Positions 1-10,045 of a stretch of 64,000 nt of DNA are shown here, in pieces (position 1 is the first letter of the stretch; each line of letters opens with the position of its first letter). A model generated the notes under the pieces. It saw nothing but the letters and a program-made list of their open reading frames with translations, was not told where the DNA came from and ran no database searches. Position numbers and translations under genes: made by a program. Source of the DNA: Strigamia acuminata (lineage: Eukaryota; Arthropoda; Chilopoda; Geophilomorpha; Linotaeniidae); NCBI GenBank assembly GCA_949358305.1, contig OX442314.1, positions 58,723,369-58,787,368 on the forward strand, given 5' to 3'.

Positions 1-136
1 ACCTCGTTAATTGGTTGCATAATAACCATTGGTTCATCGTCGGAGTCTGAGTCTACTTGAACGATCTCGATGGGCTCATCCTTCGCCGAAATGTCAATGA
101 CTACAACGTCAATTCGATCAATCGGAACCAAATTCT
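1..136 (-). CDS. Possible partial exon at window edge, acidic
   Basis: Read on the minus strand, this stretch is open to the window edge. It encodes an acidic, hydrophilic peptide with an Asp/Ser/Glu cluster (VDSDSDDEP) in its second half. It is preceded by a plausible acceptor (ttag) but only a weak pyrimidine tract. No family is recognised. It could be a true exon of a gene lying mostly outside the window or a retroelement fragment. The support is only the coding-like composition and the absence of stops. Confidence 0.2.
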
Positions 137-384
137 AAGTCATGTTAGACATTTTGTAATACCGCTAAATGATGGAAAAGGTGATTAGCCTGAGTGAAAT
201 GGTGTAAAGGTTGGAACAAAGCTAAAATTTCTATCTAACAAAAACTAACTTATCTAACCAACTTATCAAAGCTAGAATGATATTTGGATATTCTCCCACA
301 GGGGCCTAGAGGCTAATCCAATAAGATCTGACCAGAAAAAAACTATACTCACGACAGTGTGCTGGTCCTTTCTACGGTAGCCCT

Positions 385-470
385 CAGTGTTTTTCATTAT
401 ATTTTTATATATTATATATTTTTATATATTATATATATTTTTATATTATATATATTATTTATATTATCGA
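385..470. repeat. AT-rich low-complexity tract
   Basis: Imperfect repeats of tatatattttta-type sequence fill this interval. They lie at the 3' edge (minus strand) of a retroelement-like reading frame and probably mark slippage-prone junk DNA. No coding content is proposed. Confidence 0.65.
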
Positions 471-705
471 AACGACCGGCTGCGACGTCTCTCAGTGCGT
501 CCGTCATAGGGACAACTGATCGCAAGAGATTCTTCTGTAATTTCAAGGAAGCATTGTCTTTTGCTTTGAAAAAGGGCTTTAAAAGCGTGAAGACCTTTCC
601 CTCCATCTTAGGGGGGTCCAAGTATTTCAGATTCTCCGGAATCGTACAGCGCTCCAAGACCTTCTCTCGGTGCTCGTAACTAGACTGGAACAGTGACTTG
701 TTCAC
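470..705 (-). pseudogene. Retroelement ORF1-like fragment
   Basis: The minus-strand reading encodes about 75 residues with the pattern IPENLKYLDPP ... PFFKAKDNASLKLQKNLL ... MTDALRDVAAGRFD. This resembles the structural (gag-like) proteins of DIRS-type and related retroelements, where a conserved Pro-rich start is followed by an amphipathic helix and a Lys-Asp-x-x-Leu-x-x-x-Gln pattern. It runs straight into AT-repeat sequence at its 3' end and has no complete partner gene nearby, so it is treated as a relic. Assignment to a particular family is by eye and uncertain. Confidence 0.35.
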
Positions 706-827
706 CAGTTTTTCCAGGCCTGGTGGTGGGGCTGCTTTGCGGAAAATAGGGGACTAGTCCAATTCTTTTGCTGCGTCCTCGAATTCCACGTCCTCCGCCG
801 ATAACTTTGCCACACGCCCAACTTCCT

Positions 828-1267
828 TTAGCAAGAGGACACGTTCTCCTTCTTGTCACCAGAAAAACTTGAAATGGCCTTCAACGTGTCGACAATCGAG
901 TGCATTTGTACAACCATGTTGGCCAGAGCAGCCATCGGTTGTTGTGTCAAAATCGACAAGCGATCCATAACAATCGCATTCTGCGCCGCCATCATCTGGA
1001 ACATGTCCGCCATCTGCCGCAAGAGCTAGTCTGAAGACGACTGCCTTGCGCGACCTTTTCGCACTCAAAAGCTGCTCTTTCCGCCGCTAAACTGTCCGTC
1101 GTCGCGATTTTCTGCACTGTAGCCATCCCGACACAGGCCAACAGGTAGTTGACCTTGTCGGCGTCTTGCGTGATCTTATTGCACGCGAAGACGCACTTCA
1201 TTTGGAACAAATAAGTGGACCAATCGTCCGATGGATTGTACTTCTCGGGGTTTCCGGTCAGCGGCAT
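828..1267 (-). pseudogene. Gag-like retrotransposon fragment with frameshifts
   Basis: The first piece (minus, from 1267) starts MPLTGNPEKYNPSDDW and continues with an aromatic/Cys pattern ending LLACVGMATVQKI. This is the usual start of a Ty3-type gag capsid region, in which a short N-terminus leads to F/Y-x-P-x-x-D-W, then a Tyr/Phe pair and an LL-x-x-x-G motif. A second piece in another frame (828-1022) is Met/Gln-rich and predicts a helix. At least one frameshift separates them. No zinc knuckle, protease or LTR is seen next to it, so it is a detached remnant. Confidence 0.45.
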
Positions 1268-1539
1268 CGAAACGGCAGGAAAATATGAACGAAAATGAGG
1301 ATCGTGTTGAAAAAACTCACGTGGCCGAAATAGGCCTAGCGCGCGGACGCGTGGTCAAAAAGTCCGAAAATTGTCAAAAATTGCATCTACACACTCAAAA
1401 CTATTGTAGATGTTGCGTGGAACATTTGTCTCATCCCTCGTCGCCAATTGAAGTGTTTGATGGATTTGTAGAGGTCGATGGTGTTGGATTTAAAAGGAGC
1501 GGATTGCTTTTAAGCTTATTTGCATAAGTGTTTTAATTC

Positions 1540-2150
1540 GAGGTACAACATAGGTGGCGCTGCAATCGGCAGCGTCACAAATAATCATCAACAGAAATGG
1601 AGTACGATATACTCCAATTATCTGGGATTGTAAGTTTTAATATGTTAGTTATCCAGAGCAGTCTAGCTTGATTAAAATTTTTTGATTTGATGATTTACAT
1701 TAGCGCTAAAGAAACAGGAGCTTATACAATCACAAATAATAATGCTGCACGAAATTTATGATCCTGTTTTTCGAAGTTATTTTAAAAATGTTCGTATATT
1801 CAATCCTCAAATAAAATTACCTAAAATTTCGTAAAAATACATAATACGAGTAATATTCAAAATTGTTGTTGGGTAATATAACATTCCATCACCTTCCATA
1901 ACGACGGCATGAAAACAAGGCTGGTGATTTGGGTTTCGCTCGTCTTGTGTTTGCAATAGGCCAGCCATTGCCTAACACACACTTTGCAACTTCTTCCGAC
2001 AGCATATTCACCAAATCTTCTCGACGAGTGTTTGTTAAACCTAAGGCAAAAAAAATTGCGAATTTGGATATTCCTAGAATGATAAAACCACAGCAAAAAA
2101 ATGCGAATGGCTGAAATTGTAAGAAATAAAAATATAATAAAAAACACTGA
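1540..2150. other. AT-rich stretch without recognisable gene
   Basis: No domain or splice-consistent reading is seen. The minus-strand reading frame from the pol tail of the neighbouring relic continues into this region with a hydrophobic run (FLLYFYFLQF-type) near 2,060-2,150. This looks like read-through of non-coding sequence rather than a membrane protein. Confidence 0.5.
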
Positions 2151-3130
2151 GGACAACCATAGAAAGGACCAGCAGCTTTTTCCAGTGTGTTTGGTTTTGC
2201 GACTCGTTTGGACTGTTTAAAAGGCGACGTGTTTTTTCTTTTCAAAGATTCACTGGGTGGGAGGTTACTTTCTTCCGTTTCTATGGAAACAACTTCTCCT
2301 GTTTCTTGTGTTGTCGGGAAGTGTTCCTTCATCCAATTTGGTGTGGGATGAAGTTCGTCAGTTCCTTCCTTTTGATTAATAGTACATGTTTCCATGGGAT
2401 AAGACGGGATGTAAGAGCCTAAGTCTTGAATATTTACAGATTTTTCGGTAGAATTGTCTGCAATTTTCCGAAGTGCATAAGCGCCTCCGCCTAACACGGC
2501 AGTAACTTCCCAAGGTCCATCACGTTTTTCTACGAAACCTTCCGTGATTCATTTTTCTTTGTTGGAAAGAATATGAGTTGCTTTCCAAACTAGATCGCCC
2601 ACCACAAAATCACAGATATAATATTTATTTCTGTGGATCTTGTCATGTCGTTCATAGTTCAAATGTATTTCGTACACTGGTCTATTATTACAAGAATCCA
2701 TTGTAGCTGGGACCGACCTGCGGGCTTCGGGCCCATCAGGTCGATGCTTACTGCCTCCCACAGGTGGGTCATGTTGTGGGAAGTATAAGCCGCTCTATGC
2801 TTCCGATGTTGGCTCGGTTTATACTGTTGACAATGCGTGCAACTAAGGACATAGTTGCGCATGTCCTTGCTCATTTTTGGCCAGTAGTAAATGAGTTTTG
2901 TTCTTTCCAGAGTTTTGCTCATTCCCGCATGTCTGCATAGGGGGTGGCCATGGCATGCAAATAATGCTCGCTTTACTAAAGATAGAGGTATTACCGCTTT
3001 GAATCCGTTTCCGGAGTCGTTTAACTCTTCCTCAAAAGTGGGGCGGAAGAAAATAAGCATATTTTACTGCCATCTTCTCCACTTTCGTCAAAGCTGTATC
3101 CACGAATAGAATTTAGCCATTCTAAATCGG
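2150..3130 (-). mobile_element. Decayed gypsy-2-related pol fragment, integrase core deleted
   Basis: Three minus-strand reading pieces match, in order, the C-terminal half of the intact gypsy-2 Pol at 49,403-53,497. They are the region just before the integrase (DLEWLN, then DESGEDGSK), the HHCC zinc-binding domain (HGHPLCRHAGMSKTLERTKL through CTHCQQYKPSQHRKHRAAY), and the first catalytic Asp context (SIDLMGPKPAGRS). Near 2,690 the reading jumps from the first Asp region directly to the post-catalytic part (ERHDKIHR, GDLVWKATHILSNKEK). The segment with the second Asp and the Glu is therefore deleted and the integrase cannot be active. The tail (DLGSYIPSYP, HPTPNWMKEHFP) also matches gypsy-2. 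It is the same family but clearly diverged, with frameshifts near 2,550. Confidence 0.88.
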
Positions 3131-3590
3131 TGTTGTTGTTGTTGTGCACTGCTAGCCTTTGCAGCCGTTCATCCAGTTTCTGGAATTTGTTTGGATCTGG
3201 TAGGCAGTGAAATGATAATCCTCTGCATCTGGATTGTGAAGCCCCACAGTTCAAAACAACGCAGGATTTGCCAACCATCGTTTGGAAATTTTGCTTGAAT
3301 GCTGTTTTTAGGCAGCCATTACGTTGACAGGAACTGAAAGTTACTCTAGTGATATCACTTCCTGTATTCATAGGCTTCTTACCCACAATCAATTCAAAAG
3401 CATAACATTGTTTAATGTACTCTTCATTCGTTAAAGCGAATTGGGCCGTCGTAATGCCCGCAGTCTTATGATCTCGCACCTGGAACGTACAGTGTGTACC
3501 CCTTCAACTTCAACTGTAGCAATGAATTCAGCCACTTTAAAGTTGCCGGCTACAGTAGGCCGATTTCCACGCATAGTGATTGTGGCCATG
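3131..3590 (-). pseudogene. Unknown coding fragment with THAP-like half-domain
   Basis: Starting from a possible Met codon at 3590 (minus), the reading gives MATITMRGNRPTVAGNF followed by a Val/Glu-rich stretch. A frameshift near 3,490 leads into a segment with AQFALTNEEYIKQ. Further on there is C-VVLN-C, then SFHCLP, which is the start of a THAP zinc-finger pattern (C-x4-C, then a conserved Phe-His and Pro). The C-terminal C-x2-H half and the AVPTIF-type end are missing. The reading ends at a GTT microsatellite (about 3,133-3,146) where gypsy-2-related pol sequence begins, so the fusion ORF is an insertion or deletion junction and not a designed protein. THAP fragments could come from a host THAP gene or from a THAP-bearing transposase. 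Confidence 0.4.
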
Positions 3591-3599
3591 AGAAATCTA

Positions 3600-4080
3600 A
3601 ATAAAATTTAGCATATCTTACTTAATGTTGTACAAATATAATTTCTAATTCATACCTGACTACAGACATAAACCGTTGTGGTGTTACTGCATCACTTTTC
3701 TTATGTTTTGTGTAGGAGACTGTAAATTTCCAGCAAGGAAAGAACACTCACGTGATGTACGAGTTTGAATTTCGGAGTCGGGGTCGGATTTTGTCAAGTT
3801 CTATTTCATGTTGTCGCAGAGCAAAAAGCAAACGTGTGTTAACAGGTTAAACTTTATTTGCACAGTAAAGAAACTGGGTTTTTACAAAGGTAATTGGTTT
3901 CTAAGAAAAATAGGGGGTGGGGTATTCGAGTTCAGTGGTCAACGTTCGGGGATGCAAAAAAGGGAGTCACTCAGTGGTGACTAAAAGAACTAAACAATCA
4001 AAACAATACATCAATATCGCAAATAAATCAAACTAACAACAAATTATAAATTGCACTCAAATGAAATTTCACAGAGACTG
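3600..4080. other. Intergenic, no recognisable feature
   Basis: AT-rich sequence with no domain or conserved pattern seen on either strand between the THAP-like fragment and the last exon of the transposase pseudogene. Confidence 0.4.
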
Positions 4081-4081
4081 A

Positions 4082-4587
4082 TCATTGCTTTTCACCGATT
4101 CCTGAAACCTCTTCATCTCTGCTTGTATTTTCATTAAAATGAAGTGCTGCAAGTATTAATCTAAAATATAAATTTTTTTAACACTCTTTGTAAGGCTAAT
4201 TACAGAAATGTAAACAGGAATTTTTTTTAACCTTTTGAAGCCATTCACGGTCCTTATCTAATGGTCCATGTTCACATTTTGTAAAGAATACACCATGACC
4301 CTCGTCTTGATTACAAATGTGGTTGAGAATTGAATTCCATTTCTTCTGAACTAGTGTGCTATTTCCACGACTGGATGCCGCACACCAATAACAATAAATG
4401 TGATTGGAAATGGAATGCGACCAATCCAACAACTGTTTGCATGCTGATGCCTTCCCCTTTGCTTTAATTTTTTTAGTTACTCCTAAAAATTTAATCAAGT
4501 TAAGTTAAAAGTAATAAGTATTTTTTTTAAACCAAAATTACCTTTTGCCACATGCCATACGTCAAAGTAGTGTGTGATCTCTTTATA
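4082..4587 (-). pseudogene. Transposase-like pseudogene, 3' exons
   Basis: Three exon-like pieces on the minus strand belong to a transposase-like family with a characteristic HYFDVWHVAK motif. It is widespread as multi-copy 'uncharacterised' proteins in animals and, from memory, is associated with THAP-bearing Kolobok-type transposons. That name is an inference. The pieces are 4540-4587 (ITHYFDVWHVAK), about 4233-4490 (LLDWSHSISNHIYCYWCAAS, KWNSILNHICNQDEGHG, CEHGPLD...EWLQK) and about 4084-4168 (LILAALHFNEN, ending at TGA 4084-4082). Introns with GT-AG ends separate them. An expected segment of about 35 residues between the last two exons appears to be missing. The 5' side is interrupted at 4588 by the DIRS element. 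Confidence 0.65.
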
Positions 4588-4600
4588 ATTGTATAACATC

Positions 4601-4733
4601 AACAAATAAATGATGTTACTTATGGCTTGTCCAATTTAATGTACCAAAATCAGTACTTTTAAAGAAAAAAACCGTCAGGTGGCGTGCCCGATAATAGGGC
4701 TACTGCCACTACTGACCACCAGTCCAATTTTTA
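4601..4733. repeat. DIRS left inverted terminal repeat
   Basis: This 133-bp segment is the reverse complement of 9869-10001, with only one or two mismatches seen (for example the base corresponding to 4723). It includes the block ggcgtgcccgataataggg. Outside it, the left end has a further 13 bases (4588-4600) that are not inverted at the right end but are represented in the internal complementary region. Confidence 0.92.
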
Positions 4734-4833
4734 CTGACCACTGGTCAGTACACGTTTTTTAAGTCTCCGACTTTTATTTAAATTATCACTTAAATTTGGT
4801 AATTTCTTCATTGCTTTTGAACTAATTCGTCAC

Positions 4834-7800
4834 ATGGCAGAAGCAGCTATCGTAAGAAGAAGGAAAATGGGTAACGATGCTTCGAAAAGCACACCACCAA
4901 TTACCCGACCACGCGGAGGAACCAGAATCGAGGCGGCCATTGATGTTCCCAAAACGTCGCGTGGGCATATCATCAACAATTTGGTAACATCGCATCCGCG
5001 TGCTGAAATCATTTCGTCACGAACACGTTCCGGACGCAAAAAATCCGTGACCGAAGTTGCGGCAGTTACCTCCGCCGAACTCCATGTTACCGACAAGTCT
5101 GCAGCGGGCGAGGAAAATGACGGCCACGATGAGGGAAACATTCAGATCAATCCAGCAGACCATAACAGCTCTACAGAGGAATCGGACAGAGAGGTGGATA
5201 GTAATATAACCATCTCCAGGGAATATTTTGACAATCTGAGACATGAGGCGGCAAAAGCTAAAGGACTGCCTGACTCCCTTTTTTCTACCCAAAATGATTT
5301 GATTGATTTCTCGCAAATGCCCTGCTCTAGCAAAGACAGGTGGAGCGGTGATAGAAATATCAATTCTGTTCATTATGATCTTCCAGACTATGATGGAATT
5401 TCCCCATTGCGCGGGAAGTTTGTCAGAGATCAGCATGGCTCATGGTCCATCGCGGACAAGAGAAGCGATCTCAGTCAGGAAAACGTAAGTATTTCACATT
5501 ATGTTGTGGGCTGAAACCACTTATACTATATGCAAGATTTTTTATTTTTAGTCTCGTCGATCATTCGATTTCAATGATTCGGGAGCTTATTACGATGGTC
5601 AAAAGCACCACGAGGGGCGAGGTTGTGGACGCAACTATATGGAAACCGATTGGGACCGCTCCCGTGAAGAATTTGGTTCTCCCTGCCGACGCAAACCGTA
5701 CGATCGTGTCGAAAATGGATCGAGTGAGATACGTTTTTTGTCTCCTAGTCAAGAGGGGGACTCGGACGGATCCGAATGGGGATCCGAGGAGGAGATTCCA
5801 TTTCTAGCTAAGGAATCCGCTAATCAGATTGAGAAACAATTAACAGTACGACCTAGTAAAACTTTACGAATTAAGCTGGCCAAGATCTTCCCTTGCCCGA
5901 CTCATCAGGTCCCGGCCCTAAGAATGACAAAAATGGACCCCGATGTGGAAGCATACGTAAACTCCAGGAAGACTTCCTACTCTGCAGCCCGAGAGAAAGT
6001 ATTTAAAGAGATTGGTTCCTCAATCCTACGCATTGGTGCAGTTGCAGCCAAGGTTTTTGACAGGGAATTTGCCAATAACCCTCTGTCAAAGTCTGAAGCA
6101 TTAACAGCTATGCAGGCAATCCTACTACAAGTTAGTAGTCTGTCATCAAAAGTAAATGACGAGAGACGATTTAATGTTGTGAACGCGCTAGCGGGACGTA
6201 ATACCAACATTTCAAAGTCTTTCCGGCATAGCCATCACGAATTCTTGTTTGAAAACAAGTTCGCCGAATACTTTAGTAACTATAATAATGTGCCTGAAAC
6301 AGAGAATATTATCTAAACTATTACAAATTTCCGTTTGTTTCAGAAAAACAATCTGACGAGTTTTTTGCCCTGGACAAAGCAAGAACGCGATCTGGCGGCA
6401 ACAGAGGTGGAGGGTCACATTTTCGATCACACCCATACCAACAAAACTTCAGGGACAACAAGCACCAAAGTTATCAACAGAAAACGAATTTTCAGGCTAG
6501 AAGTAACACCCAAGGAACCGACGGTCGTCCCAAGCCTTTTTACAAGAAACCTTTTACACGAGGGCGTGGCGGATACACCAAAGATCATTCAAAAAATAAC
6601 AAATCGGGTGAGGAGTCGAATTTACACATGCATGAATCTTCTCCTCTTATTTACGAATCAGGGGGGTCCAGTTCATCAGCCTTTATTGAAATACCATTTA
6701 CACAATCTTCGGCTCGTTCGAGCCGGTTACCTCTGTGCATCCACAATTGGAAGAAATTAACTAGTGATCCCTGGGTCCTATCTACAGTTAAAGGATATCA
6801 GATTGATTTTGAATCTCATCCCATTCAGTCCCCTTTCACTCATCCGGTTTTTTCAGAGGAAGCAACATTATTGATTGATGAGGAAGTTAAAAATATGGTT
6901 AGAAAAGGTGCAGCTTATGCCGTTAACCACAGACCAGATCAGATTATTAGTTTTTTGTTTTTAGTTCCAAAAAAGGATGGAGGTTTCCGACCAATTCTAA
7001 ATTTAAAGCCATTAAATGAACATATTACCTTTCATCATTTTAAAATGGAAGGAATCCACACAGCACTGAGTCTTATTGAACCGAATTATTTTATGATAAA
7101 AATTGATTTATCTGATGCCTATTTTTCAGTGGCCATTGATAAGAATTTTAGAAAATTTCTTAGGTTTATTTGGAAAGGAGTCCTCTATGAACTGGGTGTA
7201 TTACCCTTTGGTTTAGGTCCGGCCCCATACATTTTCACAAAGATATGTCGAATAATAGCATCATTTTTAAGGTCATTGAATGTTCTTCTTGCAGTTTTTA
7301 TAGATGATTGGTTTTTTACATCTGAAAACAGAGAGCTTTTGATTAAACAAAGAGATTTTTTCATTTCCTTAATTCAAAATTTAGGTTTTATAGTTAATAA
7401 TAAAAAATCAATCTTAGAGCCTACTACAAAATTAATTTTTTTGGGTTTTGAAATAGATTCAGTCAAAATGTTAGTATCCTTACCCGAGGAGAGGGCTAAA
7501 GGAATTCAGATTTCCATTAAGAATTTACTTAACAAACAAAAAGTGTCTGTTCGAGAAGTAGCTTCAGTTATTGGCAAACTGAATGCCACCGCTCTGGCGA
7601 TTTCCTCTGCACCTTTGCATTATCGAGGACTTCAGCAACTAAAGACGCGTTTCTTACGTAAGGGTTCGTATGAATCTGAATGCTATCTTAACAAAGAATC
7701 CCGTAACGAATTAAGATGGTGGATTAGAAATTTGAATTCATGCAAAGGTAGATCTCTTATTCCAAAACCAGTTGTTCTAACTTTAGAGTCGGATGCTTCA

Positions 7801-8742
7801 TCCACAGGATGGGGTGCAGTTTCGGGAAACACAAGCATTGGAGGTGTATGGACAGGAGTTTACCTTTCTAAACATATCAACGTTCTTGAGCTTGTAGCAG
7901 CTTTCTGGGCACTAAAAGCTTTAGCTAGGGACCAGTCAGGAGTGTCCATTCGAATTAAAATGGATAATACATCAGCCATAGCAGCAATAAATAATCTCGG
8001 TAGCCCACGATCATCAGAATTAACTGCGGTAGCTCAGGACTTGTGGTCTTGGGCAATGGACAGAAACTTAACAATTTTAGCGGAACACATCCCAGGTACA
8101 GATAACTGTTTGGCAGACGCAGCTTCACGAGGTAGTCTGTTTGATTCGGGTGATTGGAAATTAGATCAAGAGGTCTTTAACCTTATTTCCAACCTGTGGG
8201 GTCCATTTTGTATCGATTTATTCGCCTCTAATCATAATTTTCAGCTTTCACCTTATTACAGTTGGAAGCCAGATCCTTCAGCAAAGGCTTTTGATGCTCT
8301 AATCCAAAACTGGGGTTCTGGAATTCCATATGCTTTTCCCCCATTTGCACTTATTCCTGCTTGCATTCAACGACTGAAATATGCTTCCTTCACACAGGAA
8401 TTGGTGTTGATTGCCCCAGTCTGGACCGCCCAACCATGGTTCCCTATGCTTTGGAAGCTGTCGACAGACATTCCCTGTCTGCTACCGAACCACCCTCAAT
8501 TGATACTCAATCCAAAGGGAGAATCTCACCCTCTGATTCTGAATCAATCACTACTTCTAGCTGCATGGAAACTCTCCTCACCAAGCTTAGAAACGAGGGA
8601 CTTTCAGAAGAGGCTTCCAGGTTGGTGGGATCTTCCTGGAAAAAATCATCAGCTAAAAACTATGAACGTTACTGGAGAAGCTGGTGCGAATGGGCTCAGA
8701 AAAAACATGTTAACCCTTTTTCGCCATCTCACTTCCAACTAG
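4834..8742 (+). CDS. DIRS polyprotein: gag-like, reverse transcriptase, RNase H, methylase-like (spliced)
   Basis: Three exons give one continuous frame: 4834-5484, 5552-6275 and 6344-8742, 1,257 residues in total. Intron 1 (5485-5551, gtaagt...ttttag) is phase 0. Intron 2 (6276-6343, gtaact...tttcag) is phase 1. The N-terminal about 460 residues are gag-like. Residues of about 460-560 are Gly/Arg/Ser/Gln-rich and probably bind RNA. The RT follows, with SDAYFSV, LPFGLGPAPYIF and the FIDDW catalytic motif in place of YxDD. RNase H has LESDASSTGWGA and ends LADAASR. The C-terminal block (CIDLFASNHN, AFPPFALIPACIQR) is the methylase-like domain seen in DIRS elements. Start at 4834 is the first Met after the inverted repeat. 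Without splicing, in-frame stops separate the gag-like part from RT, so splicing is the simplest explanation. The splice sites are inferred. Confidence 0.85.
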
Positions 8743-9533
8743 CTAATTTTCTTAGTACTCTTTCTATTTCTGGCTTGGCTTATAATACCATAAACTGCTA
8801 CAGATCAGCAATTTCTCAGACACTCTGTGTGAGTGGGCATGAAGCTTTAGGAACCCATCCTTTAATACATCGAGTAATGAAGGGTATTTTTCTTTCAAAA
8901 CCCCCTAAACCAAGATACTCCCACATCTGGCATGTAGGCCCAGTTCTAATCTATTTAAAAAGCATTTCCTTAAATCAGTCATCCCCAAAATTAGCTGTGA
9001 ATCTCAAAACAATAGGCATTCTAGCACTCTGTCTTGCGAGTAGATCTTCTGATTTATGTGCCTTATCTTCCGAGATAACATTTTATGAAAACTCATGTAA
9101 CATTCCTTTACTTAAGACCCGAAAATCTGGGTCCCAGGCACCTTTTGTAGTCAATTCTTTCACGGATACTGATTTATGTCCTGTTTCAGCAGTAAAATTT
9201 TACTTGAAATTTTCAACACCATTCAGGGGCCATCATAAACAGTTTTTTCTTTCTTCATCTCAACCCTTTCAACCAGTCTCCATCAGTACCATCGCTAGAT
9301 GGGTGAAAACAATTCTTACTAATGCAGGAATAGACACTTCTATTTTTAAAGCGCATTCCACAAGAGCAGCTTCGACCTCTTTTGCATTCAGTAAAGGTTT
9401 ACATCTCTCTCATATTATGAAAGCTGCGGATTGGTCCACAGCAAGAACGTTTCACAATCATTATAACAAACCAATTGATAATATAACGCATGAATTTTCC
9501 TCAACCATTTTGAGTGGCTACGAACAGCCATAA
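8361..9533 (+). CDS. DIRS tyrosine recombinase
   Basis: This 390-residue protein is encoded in a frame different from the upstream polyprotein and overlaps its last 382 bases. It is a phage-integrase-type tyrosine recombinase that should join the circular cDNA of the element to chromosomal DNA. Visible features are an N-terminal SAM-like DNA-binding region (SSAKNYERYWRSWCEWA, then NCYRSAISQTL) and a catalytic domain with the first Arg in CLASRSSDL, the HxxR motif in AHSTRAAS, and the His...Tyr pair in ADWSTARTFHNHYNK. All four catalytic positions (R, H-x-x-R, Y) are present, so it looks functional. The first Met at 8361 may not be the true start. A Met at about residue 68 (METLLTKL) would still keep the full fold. 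Confidence 0.92.
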   Translation: MHSTTEICFLHTGIGVDCPSLDRPTMVPYALEAVDRHSLSATEPPSIDTQSKGRISPSDSESITTSSCMETLLTKLRNEGLSEEASRLVGSSWKKSSAKNYERYWRSWCEWAQKKHVNPFSPSHFQLANFLSTLSISGLAYNTINCYRSAISQTLCVSGHEALGTHPLIHRVMKGIFLSKPPKPRYSHIWHVGPVLIYLKSISLNQSSPKLAVNLKTIGILALCLASRSSDLCALSSEITFYENSCNIPLLKTRKSGSQAPFVVNSFTDTDLCPVSAVKFYLKFSTPFRGHHKQFFLSSSQPFQPVSISTIARWVKTILTNAGIDTSIFKAHSTRAASTSFAFSKGLHLSHIMKAADWSTARTFHNHYNKPIDNITHEFSSTILSGYEQP

Positions 9534-9630
9534 GTAACATCATTTATTTGTTGATGTTATACAATAGTAAATTTTGCAAAGTAATGAAGCAAAATATTAA
9601 TTGTATGAATAACAAATAAATGATGTTACT
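9527..9630. repeat. DIRS internal complementary region
   Basis: Bases 9527-9565 are the exact reverse complement of the left end (4588-4626). Bases 9566-9630 are the exact reverse complement of the right end (9982-10046). The two halves abut at 9565/9566, which marks the circle junction of the element. It begins just inside the 3' end of the recombinase gene. This arrangement is diagnostic of the DIRS replication mode. Confidence 0.93.
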
Positions 9631-9868
9631 GTCCCACCCACTTTCCAAGATTGGAAATCCCACCCTGATTCGTTAATACAGTATATATTGATAAATTCAC
9701 ATATATTATAAAAAAATTTTAACTTGTTTTTGTTATTTAGAAAATTGATAATGTCGCTATCAAGGATGGAATCTCGTCTGGATGTACGATTTGAATGTAA
9801 TAAAATAAATTTCATTTCAAATAGTAACACATGTGTATGATTAACTTTATTACCAGTCTGATATATTA
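9631..9868 (+). other. DIRS non-coding region between ICR and right ITR
   Basis: AT-rich non-coding part of the DIRS element. It contains AATAAA-type sequence near 9,800 (gtaataaaataaa) that could serve as a polyadenylation signal for the plus-strand transcripts, but nothing confirms use. Confidence 0.4.
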
Positions 9869-10001
9869 TAAAAATTGAACTGGTGGTCAGTAGTGGCAGT
9901 AGCCCTATTATCGGGCACGCCACCTGACGGTTTTTTTCTTTAAAAGTACTGATTTTGGTACATTAAATTGGACAAGCCATAAGTAACATCATTTATTTGT
10001 T
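9869..10001. repeat. DIRS right inverted terminal repeat
   Basis: This is the partner of the 4601-4733 repeat, in inverted orientation. The right end continues for a further 44-45 bases (10002-10046) that are unique to this end and are copied, as reverse complement, in the internal complementary region. Confidence 0.92.
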
Positions 10002-10045
10002 ATTCATACAATTAATATTTTGCTTCATTACTTTGCAAAATTTAC

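Larger units (their letters stand above)
4588..10045 (+). mobile_element. Complete DIRS-type (tyrosine recombinase) retrotransposon
   Basis: The element carries 133-bp inverted terminal repeats, a gag-RT-RNase H-methylase-like polyprotein, a tyrosine recombinase gene and a 104-bp internal complementary region (9527-9630). One half of that region is complementary to the left end (4588-4626) and the other half to the right end (9982-10046). This fits the DIRS replication model, in which the internal complementary region templates a circular intermediate that the recombinase inserts without target duplication. Removing 4588-10045 rejoins the flanking transposase exon in frame, which fixes the ends to within one base and shows no target-site duplication. 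There is no integrase, protease or LTR, as expected for DIRS. Main reading frames are open apart from the introns noted under the CDS. Confidence 0.93.

Noticed and set aside
1889-2150. Membrane protein from the hydrophobic run near 2,060-2,150
   Set aside because: It is read-through of AT-rich non-coding sequence after the pol tail of a decayed element.
8361-9533. Phage or bacterial integrase from contamination
   Set aside because: It sits in a complete DIRS element with RT, inverted repeats and an internal complementary region, inserted in an animal-type exon.
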